NCBI GenBank assembly: GCA_964463485.1
Contig: CAYXDO010000012.1
Location: 1 to 64,000 of the forward strand
Direction of reading: 5' to 3'
Origin: CAYXDO01 sp964463485
Lineage (GTDB): Bacteria > Myxococcota > Kuafuiibacteriia > Kuafuiibacteriales > Kuafuiibacteriaceae
Length of the DNA: 64,000 bases
The notes below the pieces were generated by a model that did not search any database, was not told where the DNA came from, and saw only the letters and a list, made by a program, of their open reading frames with translations. Shown here piece after piece: positions 9,357 to 17,911 of the stretch (position 1 is its first letter; each line of letters begins with the position of its first letter). The position numbers and the translations under genes were made by a program.

Positions 9357-10103
9357 ATGACCTCGAACGCATTGGTCGCTACGACTCCGATGGGTCTCCA
9401 AAAAGGGGAGGCCCTGACTTTCTCGATTCAGCAACGGCCGGACTTTGCGATCGTCCAAGTCAAGCTCGAGGCGGGGCAGCAAGTCCTCTCCGAGCCGTCC
9501 GTGATGATGTCGATGGATCCCTCGATCGAGCTCAAGGCCGGCTTCAAGGGAGGCCTCGGCAAGACGCTCGGGAGAGCGCTCGGCGGTGAGTCCTTGATCG
9601 TGAGCACGTACACCGCGCGCGCGCCCGGTGAGGTCGTGTTTGCGGCCGGACCCATCGGCGACATCTCGCATTATCCGCTCCGCGGAAACACGATCTTGCT
9701 TCAGCGAGGGGCCTTCGTCGCGTGCTCGCCCGGTGTGCAGGTCACCGGATCGTGGCAAGGTGCGAAAGGCTTTTTCTCCGGTGAAGGGCTCGTGCTGCTG
9801 AAGGCGAGCGGTCAGGGTGATTTGTTCTTCAATTCTTTCGGAGCGATCCTGCAGATCGACGTGTCCGGTGAGTACTACGTAGACACGGGCTTCATCGTCG
9901 CTTTCGAAGACACGCTGAATTACTCGGTCACCGTGCTGCCCGGCATGAGCACCAAGGGCAAGGTGAAGAGCTTCTTTTTCGGCGGGGAAGGGTTGGTGAC
10001 GAAATTCAGCGGGCAGGGCAAGGTGTGGGTTCAGACCCGGGCGGTCAACCCGTACCTGAATTGGCTCACGCCGTTCCGGCCGGTCCAAAAAAGCGGGAGC
10101 TGA
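9357..10103 (+). CDS. AIM24-family protein, paralogue 3
   Basis: 248 residues. It has an N-terminal extension of about 25 residues relative to paralogues 1 and 2, then the same AIM24 pattern: VKLEAGQQVLSEPSVMMSMD, LGGESLIVSTYTA, YVDTGFIVAFEDT. ATG 9357 is preceded by GAGGACCTC and lies 7 bases after paralogue 2. The frame is open far upstream through paralogue 2, but that stretch is antisense-like noise rather than protein. Last gene of the triplet; folK follows on the other strand. Confidence 0.9.
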   Translation: MTSNALVATTPMGLQKGEALTFSIQQRPDFAIVQVKLEAGQQVLSEPSVMMSMDPSIELKAGFKGGLGKTLGRALGGESLIVSTYTARAPGEVVFAAGPIGDISHYPLRGNTILLQRGAFVACSPGVQVTGSWQGAKGFFSGEGLVLLKASGQGDLFFNSFGAILQIDVSGEYYVDTGFIVAFEDTLNYSVTVLPGMSTKGKVKSFFFGGEGLVTKFSGQGKVWVQTRAVNPYLNWLTPFRPVQKSGS

Positions 10104-10119
10104 GCCGAGTTGGCCGGCC

Positions 10120-10719
10120 TCAGGCCGAGCATCTTCGCGCGACCCACTCGACGTCTTCGACGACCCGGACGCCCTCGTCCGGCAGGCGACCCAGCAACTC
10201 TCCCGCAGTCAGGCCGAGCCCCGGGATCTCGCCGGAGTACAGCTCGGCGAGGGGTGAAAGAGCAAACCGCCTCGACGCGAGCTCGGGGTGTGGCATGACG
10301 AGGCGCGCTGATCGAAACGGAGCTCCTCCTACCAGAATGTCGAGATCGATCACCCTAGGGCCCCAGCGCTCCCGACGCTGTCGACCCAAGTCTGCCTCGA
10401 TCTTCAGCACCCGATCCAGAAGCGCCTCGGGCCCGAGCTCGGTAAGGAGCTCTACCGCCGAGTTCAAGAACTCCGGCTGAGTTGGGCCGATCGGCGCCGT
10501 CCTATACAGTCGCGCAACTCGGGTCTGTCCCAACTCATCGAGTGAGCGAACGGCCCGCGCCATCGTGTGGGCCGGATCACCCAGATTCGCTCCAAGTCCG
10601 AGATAATAAGCCGTCAAAGCGGACCGTCCCAAATTGTCGCACTCTCGAAGTAGACCTGTAAGTACAGGGGCCTCCGTGGGCCTGGGTCCTGTGCTCTGTG
10701 TGGTCTCTTCGGTAGTCAA
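10120..10719 (-). CDS. folK: 6-hydroxymethyl-7,8-dihydropterin pyrophosphokinase
   Basis: 199 residues. The HPPK enzyme transfers pyrophosphate from ATP to 6-hydroxymethyl-dihydropterin in folate synthesis. The family signature is clear: YLGLGANLGDP at the start of the domain, RTAPIGPTQPEFLNSAVEL, and the RERWGPRVIDLDILVGG catalytic/Mg-binding stretch, then VMPHPELASRRFALSPLAEL. An extra 35 residues precede the domain; a start nearer GTG/ATG at the domain edge is possible. It lies 15 bases downstream of a phosphatase gene on the same strand. Confidence 0.93.
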   Translation of the reverse strand: MTTEETTQSTGPRPTEAPVLTGLLRECDNLGRSALTAYYLGLGANLGDPAHTMARAVRSLDELGQTRVARLYRTAPIGPTQPEFLNSAVELLTELGPEALLDRVLKIEADLGRQRRERWGPRVIDLDILVGGAPFRSARLVMPHPELASRRFALSPLAELYSGEIPGLGLTAGELLGRLPDEGVRVVEDVEWVARRCSA

Positions 10720-10734
10720 GGAATCTCCGGCGAC

Positions 10735-11412
10735 TTATGATGTTCGGCTCAGCCACGACACGATGGCGTGCCGCTGCGTCGGCTTGAGCCGCACGCCCGG
10801 GCGGGCTTCCCGCAGGATTCGCTCCGCGCTATCTACGTCGGGGGCGAGCCCCCTCCGAATCAGAAGGGCTGCGGCGACCGCGGCGCTGCGGCCGTGGCCT
10901 TGCGCGCAGTGAAGGAGGATCGGCGTCTCCGTGTCCCGCAGCTCGCCGACGATTCGATCGAGCGCAGCGGCCGAAGGCGCAGTGGCGTCCAAGGTCGGAA
11001 CGCAACGGTACCCTTTGCGCGCTCTCATGGCCGACGGCTCCGGAAGCTCGGCCGTCAAGTCGACGACCCACTCGATATCCGCCGGAAGCTCCGTCGGACT
11101 CAGCCGTCGACCCACCCAGATCCGCGGAGAGACTTCGTTCATCGCCGGTTCGCTCCCGAGCTTGGCGAGGCGCCAGATTGCCAGCGTGAAGAGGATGTAA
11201 GGTCCGAAAACGCCCCATGCCCAAAGGGCGTGTGTTCCGTCCTCCCGTTTTCCCAACAAGGCCGGGGTCCGAAGAGAGTATGCGATCGAGAGCGTTCCCG
11301 CGGAGACCGCGGGCCACAGCGCGAGCAGAAACGGGCCCCGGAGCTCCAAGGCCAGCCGCACGAGGCTGGCCGCGAGGATCACCAAGAAGACGGCTAGGCT
11401 GCGAGGAGTCAT
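10735..11412 (-). CDS. membrane-anchored dual-specificity/tyrosine phosphatase
   Basis: 225 residues. N-terminal two or three membrane helices (LAVFLVILAASLVRLALEL, FLLALWPAVSAGTLSIAYSL, WGVFGPYILFTLAIWRL) precede a cytoplasmic phosphatase domain with the CX5R loop HCAQGHGRSA (Cys nucleophile, Arg at +6) and an upstream DLTAELPEP general-acid region. ATG 11412 has a GAGG site; the frame is open upstream but without protein character. It is the gene before folK on this strand. Substrate unknown; a tyrosine phosphatase acting on proteins or lipids is the family expectation. Confidence 0.85.
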   Translation of the reverse strand: MTPRSLAVFLVILAASLVRLALELRGPFLLALWPAVSAGTLSIAYSLRTPALLGKREDGTHALWAWGVFGPYILFTLAIWRLAKLGSEPAMNEVSPRIWVGRRLSPTELPADIEWVVDLTAELPEPSAMRARKGYRCVPTLDATAPSAAALDRIVGELRDTETPILLHCAQGHGRSAAVAAALLIRRGLAPDVDSAERILREARPGVRLKPTQRHAIVSWLSRTS

Positions 11413-11544
11413 CGAACCTCGAAGAGAGTAACGGATCAGGGCTCGAAGCGGGAGAGGTTCGCCGGACCCGCGTGGCGAATGACCGCGTCCCAGGGAGGGA
11501 GGTCTTCGGCTTGTCGCCGAGGGGCACAGGAAGTAAGCGAGCCT

Positions 11545-11952
11545 GTGCCCTACGAGCCTCGTCCCGGCGACACACCCTTCGACCGTCTTGGCCGCGAACG
11601 CACGCTTCAGTTGGTGGCTCGGTTCTACGAGGTGATGGACCGAGACGAGCCAGCGCTCGCGCGCCTGCATCCCCTCGACGAAGATGGGCGAGTTGCGGTT
11701 GCGAATAGGGAGCGGTTCGGGATGTTCCTCGTCGGGTGGCTCGGCGGCCCGCAAGAGTACGTGGCCCAACACGGTCACCCTCGCCTTCGAATGCGACACT
11801 CGCAGGTGAAGGTCGATGTCGCGATGCGAGATGCTTGGGTCCGCTGCATAAGGAGAGCCATGGACGACCTCGGAATCGAGCCGGAGCTGCGGGTTTGGCT
11901 CGACGGCCGCTTTGCCGACGTAGCCGACTTCTTGCGGAACGCCCCCGGCTGA
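11545..11952 (+). CDS. glbO: group II truncated haemoglobin
   Basis: 135 residues from GTG 11545. The globin pattern is FDRLG...LVARFYEVMD (helix A/B, Tyr in B10 region), FLVGWLGGPQEYVAQHGHPRLRMRH (CD/E region with Trp; proximal His in RLRMRH), and the helix G/H part AMRDAWVRCIRRAMDDLG. WLGGP and HGHPRLR identify group II. The product binds haem and reversibly O2; family members oxidise NO or act in oxidative-stress protection. An AGGAAG site lies 12 bases before the GTG. It is an isolated gene on this strand between two minus-strand genes and a hypothetical. Confidence 0.92.
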   Translation: MPYEPRPGDTPFDRLGRERTLQLVARFYEVMDRDEPALARLHPLDEDGRVAVANRERFGMFLVGWLGGPQEYVAQHGHPRLRMRHSQVKVDVAMRDAWVRCIRRAMDDLGIEPELRVWLDGRFADVADFLRNAPG

Positions 11953-12233
11953 AGCCGCTCGGTCCGGCAGCTCGTCACAAGGCGATCCGCGGTCGATAGA
12001 CGGAAGTCGTCGATCCAGCGGCCGGACTCCGATCACGAACCAACTCATCTTTCACGATTGGGCGACCGAGGGCGGGCCCTCAGGCTGTCGAAATTACGGC
12101 CGCCGCGGAGCCCGATTTCGCGCGCCAACCTCGCGCGGAGCGGTGCAACGAACGCCCGCCTCGAACGTCCAACGCGGGTGTGCACACGAGAAAGCTATCC
12201 TCACCTACGCGGAAGCACGCTAGGATCCTGCCG

Positions 12234-12926
12234 ATGAGAATGATGTCTCTCGCTCTCCTGGTCGTGTTCTGGGCTCGGGCGGGTCTGGCCGCGCCCCCTG
12301 GTGACAAGCCGGTCGGGCCTACACCCGGGGCTGCGACCCCCTCCAAAGCCAAGTGGCTGGGAGCCAAACCTCACTTGCGAGTCCAGGGTCGCATCGCGGG
12401 CGAGGATTTGGACTACGACCTGGACGCATCCAACATCGGTCGGTTTTGGTGCGAGCGAGAGTATCTGGTCCAGAGGAACGAGAAGGGCGAGCTCGATTAC
12501 AAAAAGGGTCGGTTGCACGAGCTCAAAATTCAGGCCGTGGTCGACCGAACTCACGAACACTTTCGCGTCGAGCTCGAGCTCAAACGCCACGATTTTCAGC
12601 ACGACAAGCCAGGTACGAAGATCAGCGTCATTCCTCGCTTCGACGACGCGGAGCCCAAGAAGAACGAGATGTGGCTCGAGTGGGAATGGCACGCGGCCGA
12701 CGCGATGACCAAAGGCACCTGGGAGAACTTCGAGAGCCCAGCGAAAGTAGGCACGTTCGTGATGGGAACGTTCACCGGCAAGCCGGGGCCCGATGGGTTG
12801 GTCATTCCCGAAAAAGAGGGCATCGTCGGCGGCGCGTTCGACGCTACCTTCGGGCCCGACGAGCACCTGACCGTTTCCTTCACCGTCAAATGCCGAGTCA
12901 ACCGCGTCGCGCCAGCCTATCTTTGA
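12234..12926 (+). CDS. secreted hypothetical protein
   Basis: 230 residues with a signal peptide MRMMSLALLVVFWARAGLAA (cleavage near A21). The mature part has few cysteines (one in RFWCERE) and a beta-rich look: DLDYDLDASNIGRFW, FRVELELKRHDFQHD, MWLEWEWH, VKVGTFVMGTF. An AGGA site precedes ATG 12234. Function unknown; the region to the next gene is only 53 bases, so the two lipoprotein genes downstream may share its transcript. Confidence 0.65.
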   Translation: MRMMSLALLVVFWARAGLAAPPGDKPVGPTPGAATPSKAKWLGAKPHLRVQGRIAGEDLDYDLDASNIGRFWCEREYLVQRNEKGELDYKKGRLHELKIQAVVDRTHEHFRVELELKRHDFQHDKPGTKISVIPRFDDAEPKKNEMWLEWEWHAADAMTKGTWENFESPAKVGTFVMGTFTGKPGPDGLVIPEKEGIVGGAFDATFGPDEHLTVSFTVKCRVNRVAPAYL

Positions 12927-12979
12927 GCCGTCGCGCCGATCTCTCGCTTCTCTTCGGTCCGCGTGCTTTGATCCTCCGC

Positions 12980-13726
12980 GTGCGCCCGACGCTGCTGATC
13001 CCGATGCTCCTTGCGTGCTCCACCGAGAACGGTTCGACCGACTCGGGCCCTCATGACTCCGGCGCCTTTGACTCCGGTGATGCTGGCGGCGACATGGGAT
13101 CCGACTCCCGCGTGGACGGGGGATTTCGAGACGCTACCGCCGACGCCGGACTCGACGCTGGACTCGACGCTGGACTTGACGCCGGGTCGAGCGATGCGGG
13201 TGCGGCGTCCATTTTTGGATTCACCCTTCGGCAACCCATCACCCGCGAGCTCCCGTGCGCCGGTATGTTTTGCCCCGGACCAACGATCTCTGCCGAAGAC
13301 GTCGACTACGTGTGCGATCTTCGATGGAGCAACACGAGCCTCTACGTTTACGTGCAGAGCCACGGGACGTCGTGGCTCGATTTCATGGGGTTCAACTACG
13401 AGGTCGACGGAGCTTGGGTCTCGGACGGCGTCGACGTCTCACCCACGACGGCGACGTATGCGTGGGGCGGAAATCACCACAACGACTCACTCACCGTGGA
13501 CGTCCCCGGATTTCAGGTCCGATATGATCACTCGTCGTTCGGGTTCGGGTTCCGACAGTGTCAACCCATGGACTGCCTGGTCGTTTTCGAAGAGGGGACC
13601 CTCACCGAGCTCGCCGACGGCTGCGGCCGCGACCGCTCCGTACCTGCCATTTGCAAACGGGTCCAAGCCGACGGAACGATCGAGGCCTTCGACGACACCT
13701 TCATGCGATGCCTCGGAGACGAATGA
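12980..13726 (+). CDS. Asp/Ala/Gly-rich lipoprotein, hypothetical
   Basis: 248 residues from GTG 12980, opening MRPTLLIPMLLAC with lipobox Cys13. A low-complexity acidic linker follows, ending in repeats of DAGLDAG (about residues 50-70), then a globular part with several cysteines (CAGMFCPG, DYVCDLRW, CQPMDCLV, CGRDR, AICKR). Acidic DAG-type spacers directly after the lipobox are common in myxobacterial lipoproteins and hold the domain off the membrane. It ends in an ATGA overlap with the next gene. Function unknown. Confidence 0.7.
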   Translation: MRPTLLIPMLLACSTENGSTDSGPHDSGAFDSGDAGGDMGSDSRVDGGFRDATADAGLDAGLDAGLDAGSSDAGAASIFGFTLRQPITRELPCAGMFCPGPTISAEDVDYVCDLRWSNTSLYVYVQSHGTSWLDFMGFNYEVDGAWVSDGVDVSPTTATYAWGGNHHNDSLTVDVPGFQVRYDHSSFGFGFRQCQPMDCLVVFEEGTLTELADGCGRDRSVPAICKRVQADGTIEAFDDTFMRCLGDE

Positions 13727-14451
13727 CAGGGCTGTCACGTTTCCGCCCGAAGGGCCTCCCAGGGAACGGACTGCCGATCCGGTTGCTTGCCGCGGCGGCC
13801 GTCATCTCGGCGTGTGAGTCGGCGAAGCAAGACGACGCTGGTGTGCTCGATGGAGGCGTCGACGCCAGAGACGCTGAGCAGAGCGATGCCGACCTGCCGG
13901 ATGTTTCCGGTCCGGACGCCGGACCGTGGTTCATGACCACACTCACCTCTTCCGGCGCCCTCGCGGGTCTCGCGGGTCCTACCGGCGACGTGAAGTACCT
14001 TTCGCCCGTCGCTGGAGTGACTCCCCGGCCGCCGATCACCGAGCCTTGTTACTTCCAAAACATGAACGTGTTCGACTACCACTTGCGATTTTTGCGGAGC
14101 TTTACGGAACTTTCCACACTCACGGCGACGGACTATCGAGACCTCGTGCTCCGGAGGCCCACTCGCATTTGGTGGGGTGGTGGCGTCAAACACTACCCAG
14201 CCACACCCCACCCGTCTGCGGGCCAGGGGGTCACCGTTTGGACGGTCTACCACGAAGTGGCTGGCGCAGATCGTTTGAGCTCGGACGATCTCGTCGCCGT
14301 CCATTCGATCCTGTCTGAATGCGTCGGATTCTCGCCAGACAGACTGGCATTTCTCCCAACTGATCCCTTTCAGACGACCTTCGCGCGGCAAGAGCGCGCG
14401 GCGCTCCTTGGACGAGGTATTGCCGTGATCTTCGCTGAAGAGCTTCGTTGA
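13723..14451 (+). CDS. lipoprotein, hypothetical
   Basis: 242 residues. The start ATG 13723 overlaps the upstream stop by four bases (ATGA), so the two are translationally coupled. A signal with lipobox VISAC at about residue 31 is followed by an acidic spacer (DDAGVLDGGVDARDAEQSDAD) and a domain containing LVLRRPTRIWWGGGVKHYP. Same general plan as the upstream lipoprotein, without recognisable sequence identity. No family assigned. Confidence 0.7.
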   Translation: MTGLSRFRPKGLPGNGLPIRLLAAAAVISACESAKQDDAGVLDGGVDARDAEQSDADLPDVSGPDAGPWFMTTLTSSGALAGLAGPTGDVKYLSPVAGVTPRPPITEPCYFQNMNVFDYHLRFLRSFTELSTLTATDYRDLVLRRPTRIWWGGGVKHYPATPHPSAGQGVTVWTVYHEVAGADRLSSDDLVAVHSILSECVGFSPDRLAFLPTDPFQTTFARQERAALLGRGIAVIFAEELR

Positions 14452-14503
14452 TCGAGGAGCGACGGCTGGACTTCGGCCGAACGGACGAGTCGGGATGGGC
14501 GAC

Positions 14504-16639
14504 TCAGACCTTCTCGAAGAAGGTCTCGCCTCGCTCGGCCATGTCTCTGAGGAGACGCGGGCACGTGAACCGTGGGCCGGCGGACGTGGTGAGGGCATCG
14601 AGCTTGGCCACGACGTTTTTGATACCCATTCGATCCATCAGCGACAGCGGCCCGCCGGTGTTGGGCGCAAAGCCGATCCCGAAGATCGCCCCGACCTCTG
14701 CGTCGCGCGGGTTGCGAATCACTTTGGACTCGACGCACCGAGCGGTCTCGGCGCACTGCGCGAGCAGCAATCGCTCCTGGATACTCTCGACGGAGAGCTC
14801 GGTCCGCTTACCGACGAAGTCTTTGAGGCCCGGCCAGAGCCGAGCACGTTTGCCGTTTTCGTACTCGTAAAAGCCAGCCCCGTGGGTGCGTCCGAGCCGG
14901 CCGGCGTCGACCATTTTCACGATCAAGTCCACGCCAGGCTCTCGATCTTTAGGCTCTCCGACATACTCTCTGGATTGCTCGAGGGCATGGCGCCCAAGGC
15001 TCAGCGAGACCTCGTCGAAGACCTGCAGAGGCGGGACGACCATACCCGTGGAGCGAGCGGCCCACTCGACGAGCACTGGGTCCACGCCTTCCGCGACCAG
15101 ACAAGCTCCTTCGATGATGTAGGCGGAGAAGGTCCTCGAGGTGAAGAACCCATACCCATCATTCACGACGATCGGGAGCTTCTTGAGCGAACGCGCAAAT
15201 GCGAGGCACCGAGCCAAGGTCTCGTCGCTCGTGCGCTCCCCGAGCACGATCTCGAGCAGCTCCATCTTCTCGACCGGCGAGAAGAAATGGAGGCCGATGA
15301 ACTGCTCGTGGTTCTTCGCCGCCTTCGCCAAGTCCGAGATCGGAATGGCCGACGTGTTGGAAGCCCAGATTCCGTAGGGCGCCAGCGTCGGCTCGAGCTC
15401 CGCGGTCACCGCGCTCTTGAGCGACAGCTTTTCGAACACCGCCTCGATCACCAAATCGGCCCCCGCGACGTGGGCGCTCTCCATCGTGGGCACGATCCGC
15501 GCGAGGAGATGAGCGCGCTCGTCTTCGGACAGGTGCCTGAGCCTCCTCGCCTCCTCGCGGACGTGATTCATGCCCTTCTCGAGCGCGTCCATCGAGATGT
15601 CCTTCAAGACGACATGGTACCCAGCCTTGGCGCAGATGAACGCGAGCCCCGCGCCCATCATGCCGGCGCCGAGCACGGCGACCTTCATGATGCGGGCGTC
15701 GGTGGTGCTCGGGAGTCCGACGTGTTTTTCGGCGGCCTGACGATGAAACCAAATCGTTCGGATCATGTCCTTGGCTTGATCGCTGGTGGCCAAATGCGCG
15801 AAGTGGCGTGCTTCCACTTCGAGCGCGCGCTCGAAGGTGAGGTGGGCGCCCTCGTGCACCGCGGAGATCGCGATCTCGGGTGCCGGATACACGCCCGCGG
15901 TCTTCTGCCGCAACATCCCCGCCGCCGCCAGGAGAATGCTGCGAGCGTCCTCGGTCTGGGGCTGGACGCCTGGGTAAGTGAATCCGGGTCGGTCCCACGG
16001 CTGTCGAGCGGCCGGGTTGGCCAAAACCCATGCCCGTGCTCGCGCGACGACTTCTTCCTTGGTCTCGGCCAGCTCATCGACCAAGCCTATTTCTTTGGCT
16101 TCGGCCGCCCGCACGATCTTTCCCTGGGCAATGACCTCGAGCGCTTTCTGGATGCCGACCATTCGCGGCAGCCGCTGAGTTCCGCCCGCGCCCGGCATCA
16201 CGCCGAGACTCACTTCCGGAAGCCCGATCTGAACGCGCGCGTCGGCGAGCGCGACGCGATGGTGGCAGGCGAGCGCGAGCTCGTACCCACCCCCGAGCGC
16301 CGAGCCGACGAGCGCCGCCGCCACCGGCTTTCCACAGGTTTCCAGCGTGCGAAAGAGCGCACCCAGGAGCTTCACGCGCGACATCATCGCCTCTGGGTCG
16401 CGCTCGCGATACAGGCGCTCGATGTCCGCGCCCACGCAGAAATCCTTGTGAGCGGAGGTGATCACCATCCCCTTGGTCTCGGGATGGGCCAGCGCCCAAC
16501 TCACCGCGGCCTCGAGCCCGTTGCCGAATACGTCGTCGATCTTGTTGGCGCGACCTTCCATGGCCAGCGTCAGGGTCGCGACCCCATCTGCATCCAGCTC
16601 GGCCAACACCGCGGCGTTTTTGTGCGTCCTTTGGGTCAT
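14504..16639 (-). CDS. fadJ: bifunctional enoyl-CoA hydratase / 3-hydroxyacyl-CoA dehydrogenase
   Basis: 711 residues. Hydratase/isomerase part (about residues 1-250): HKDFCVGADIERL, ALVGSALGGGYELALACHH and EVSLGVMPGAGGTQRLPR give the oxyanion hole and catalytic Glu region. Dehydrogenase part: nucleotide site VAVLGAGMMGAGLAF, then IWASNTSAIPISDLAK and GLHFFSPVEKMELLEIV. Together they convert enoyl-CoA to 3-ketoacyl-CoA in beta-oxidation. The gene starts 2 bases after the thiolase stop with a GTGTGAGTATG junction, so the pair is co-transcribed with thiolase first. Length is that of FadJ/FadB alpha subunits. Confidence 0.93.
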   Translation of the reverse strand: MTQRTHKNAAVLAELDADGVATLTLAMEGRANKIDDVFGNGLEAAVSWALAHPETKGMVITSAHKDFCVGADIERLYRERDPEAMMSRVKLLGALFRTLETCGKPVAAALVGSALGGGYELALACHHRVALADARVQIGLPEVSLGVMPGAGGTQRLPRMVGIQKALEVIAQGKIVRAAEAKEIGLVDELAETKEEVVARARAWVLANPAARQPWDRPGFTYPGVQPQTEDARSILLAAAGMLRQKTAGVYPAPEIAISAVHEGAHLTFERALEVEARHFAHLATSDQAKDMIRTIWFHRQAAEKHVGLPSTTDARIMKVAVLGAGMMGAGLAFICAKAGYHVVLKDISMDALEKGMNHVREEARRLRHLSEDERAHLLARIVPTMESAHVAGADLVIEAVFEKLSLKSAVTAELEPTLAPYGIWASNTSAIPISDLAKAAKNHEQFIGLHFFSPVEKMELLEIVLGERTSDETLARCLAFARSLKKLPIVVNDGYGFFTSRTFSAYIIEGACLVAEGVDPVLVEWAARSTGMVVPPLQVFDEVSLSLGRHALEQSREYVGEPKDREPGVDLIVKMVDAGRLGRTHGAGFYEYENGKRARLWPGLKDFVGKRTELSVESIQERLLLAQCAETARCVESKVIRNPRDAEVGAIFGIGFAPNTGGPLSLMDRMGIKNVVAKLDALTTSAGPRFTCPRLLRDMAERGETFFEKV

Positions 16640-16641
16640 AC

Positions 16642-17847
16642 TCACACCCTCTCCACGATCGTCGCGATCCCCATTCCGCCCCCGATGCACAAAGTCACGA
16701 GCCCCGTACCGAGGCTTCGATCTTCGAGCTCGTCGATCACCGTACCGAGCAGCATGGCGCCGGTGGCGCCGAGCGGATGGCCGAGCGCGATCGCACCGCC
16801 GTTCACGTTGAGCTTCTCGTGGGGTACTCCGAAATGTCGCATGTACCAGATCGGAACGGCCGCAAACGCCTCGTTCACCTCGAACAGGTCGATGTCGTCG
16901 ACGGTCATCTTGGCTTTTTCGAGCGCGCGTCGAGTCGCTGGAATCGGACCCTCCAGCATGATGATGGGCTCGTCTCCGCACAACGCGACGGATCTGATCT
17001 TCGCCCGCGGCTTCAGGCCGAGCGCCGCGCCCGTTTCTTTGGACGCGACGATCACCGCGGAGGCTCCGTCGACGATGCCTGACGAGTTTCCGGCGGTGTG
17101 AACGTGGTTGATTTTCTCGACGCTCGGATATCGTGCCTTCGTCAAGGCATCGAGCCCGAAGACCGTTCCCATGGTTTCGAACGACGCTGGCAAGCCGGCG
17201 AGCCGCTCGAGGGTCGTGTCGGGACGCGGGTACTCGTCCTGGGCGAGCATGACGAGCCCATTTTGATCGAGGACCGGCACGAGGCTGCGACGGAAAGCCT
17301 TGCGTTCGATGGCTCGAGCGGCGCGTTTCTGGCTCTCGAGAGCGAAGAGGTCGACGTCGCTCCGCGAGATCCCGCGGAGCGTCGCGAGCAAGTCGGCAGA
17401 AATGCCCTGGGGCACGGAGCCGACGTGCCATTGGGTGGTCGGGTCGAACATCATTCCGCCGTCCGAACCCATCTTGGCGCGAGACATCGACTCGACGCCT
17501 CCTGCGACGACCAACTCGTGATAGCCCGAAGCCACCATGGCGGCCGCGTGATTGACGGCCTCGAGGCCCGACCCGCAGAAGCGATTCACCGTGACGCCCG
17601 GAGCGTCGAAGTCGTAGCCGGCTTCGAGCGCGGCAAAGCGCGCGATGCAGGTCCCTTGTTCTCCTGCCTGAGTGACGCAGCCGATGACGACGTCGTCGAT
17701 TTTTCGAGTGTCGAGATGGTTTCGATCCCTTACTGCACGAAGCGCTTGCGCGAGCAACTCCACGGGTCGCACCGTGTAGAGCGCGCCGGTGTCCTTGCCG
17801 CGGCCTCGAGGGGTTCGAATGCTGTCGAAGATGTACGCTTCGGGCAC
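16642..17847 (-). CDS. fadI: acetyl-CoA C-acyltransferase (thiolase)
   Basis: 401 residues. Thiolase that cleaves 3-ketoacyl-CoA in beta-oxidation. Active-site Cys in VNRFCGSGLEAVN, C-terminal GHPLGATGA and the second catalytic Cys in LCIGGGMG. The start is GTG 17847 behind a strong AAAGGAG site; a methionine start is not available there. It is first in a two-gene operon with fadJ, whose start lies 2 bases downstream. A regulator of fatty-acid degradation is not adjacent. Confidence 0.93.
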   Translation of the reverse strand: MPEAYIFDSIRTPRGRGKDTGALYTVRPVELLAQALRAVRDRNHLDTRKIDDVVIGCVTQAGEQGTCIARFAALEAGYDFDAPGVTVNRFCGSGLEAVNHAAAMVASGYHELVVAGGVESMSRAKMGSDGGMMFDPTTQWHVGSVPQGISADLLATLRGISRSDVDLFALESQKRAARAIERKAFRRSLVPVLDQNGLVMLAQDEYPRPDTTLERLAGLPASFETMGTVFGLDALTKARYPSVEKINHVHTAGNSSGIVDGASAVIVASKETGAALGLKPRAKIRSVALCGDEPIIMLEGPIPATRRALEKAKMTVDDIDLFEVNEAFAAVPIWYMRHFGVPHEKLNVNGGAIALGHPLGATGAMLLGTVIDELEDRSLGTGLVTLCIGGGMGIATIVERV

Positions 17848-17911
17848 GATTGCTCCTTTTCCGCCTCACAGAGGAGGCTCGTCTGTCTCTCTCCGATTTG
17901 CCGAAAACGGG

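Noticed and set aside
12353..12979. Longer N-terminus of the DAG-rich lipoprotein
   Set aside because: It would lie over the preceding gene in another frame with Arg-rich nonsense-like sequence; the lipobox calls for GTG 12980.
14495..17101. 868-codon open frame opposite fadJ/fadI
   Set aside because: Complement of two well-identified enzymes; its product has no recognisable domain and is rich in Arg/His as antisense frames of GC-rich genes are.
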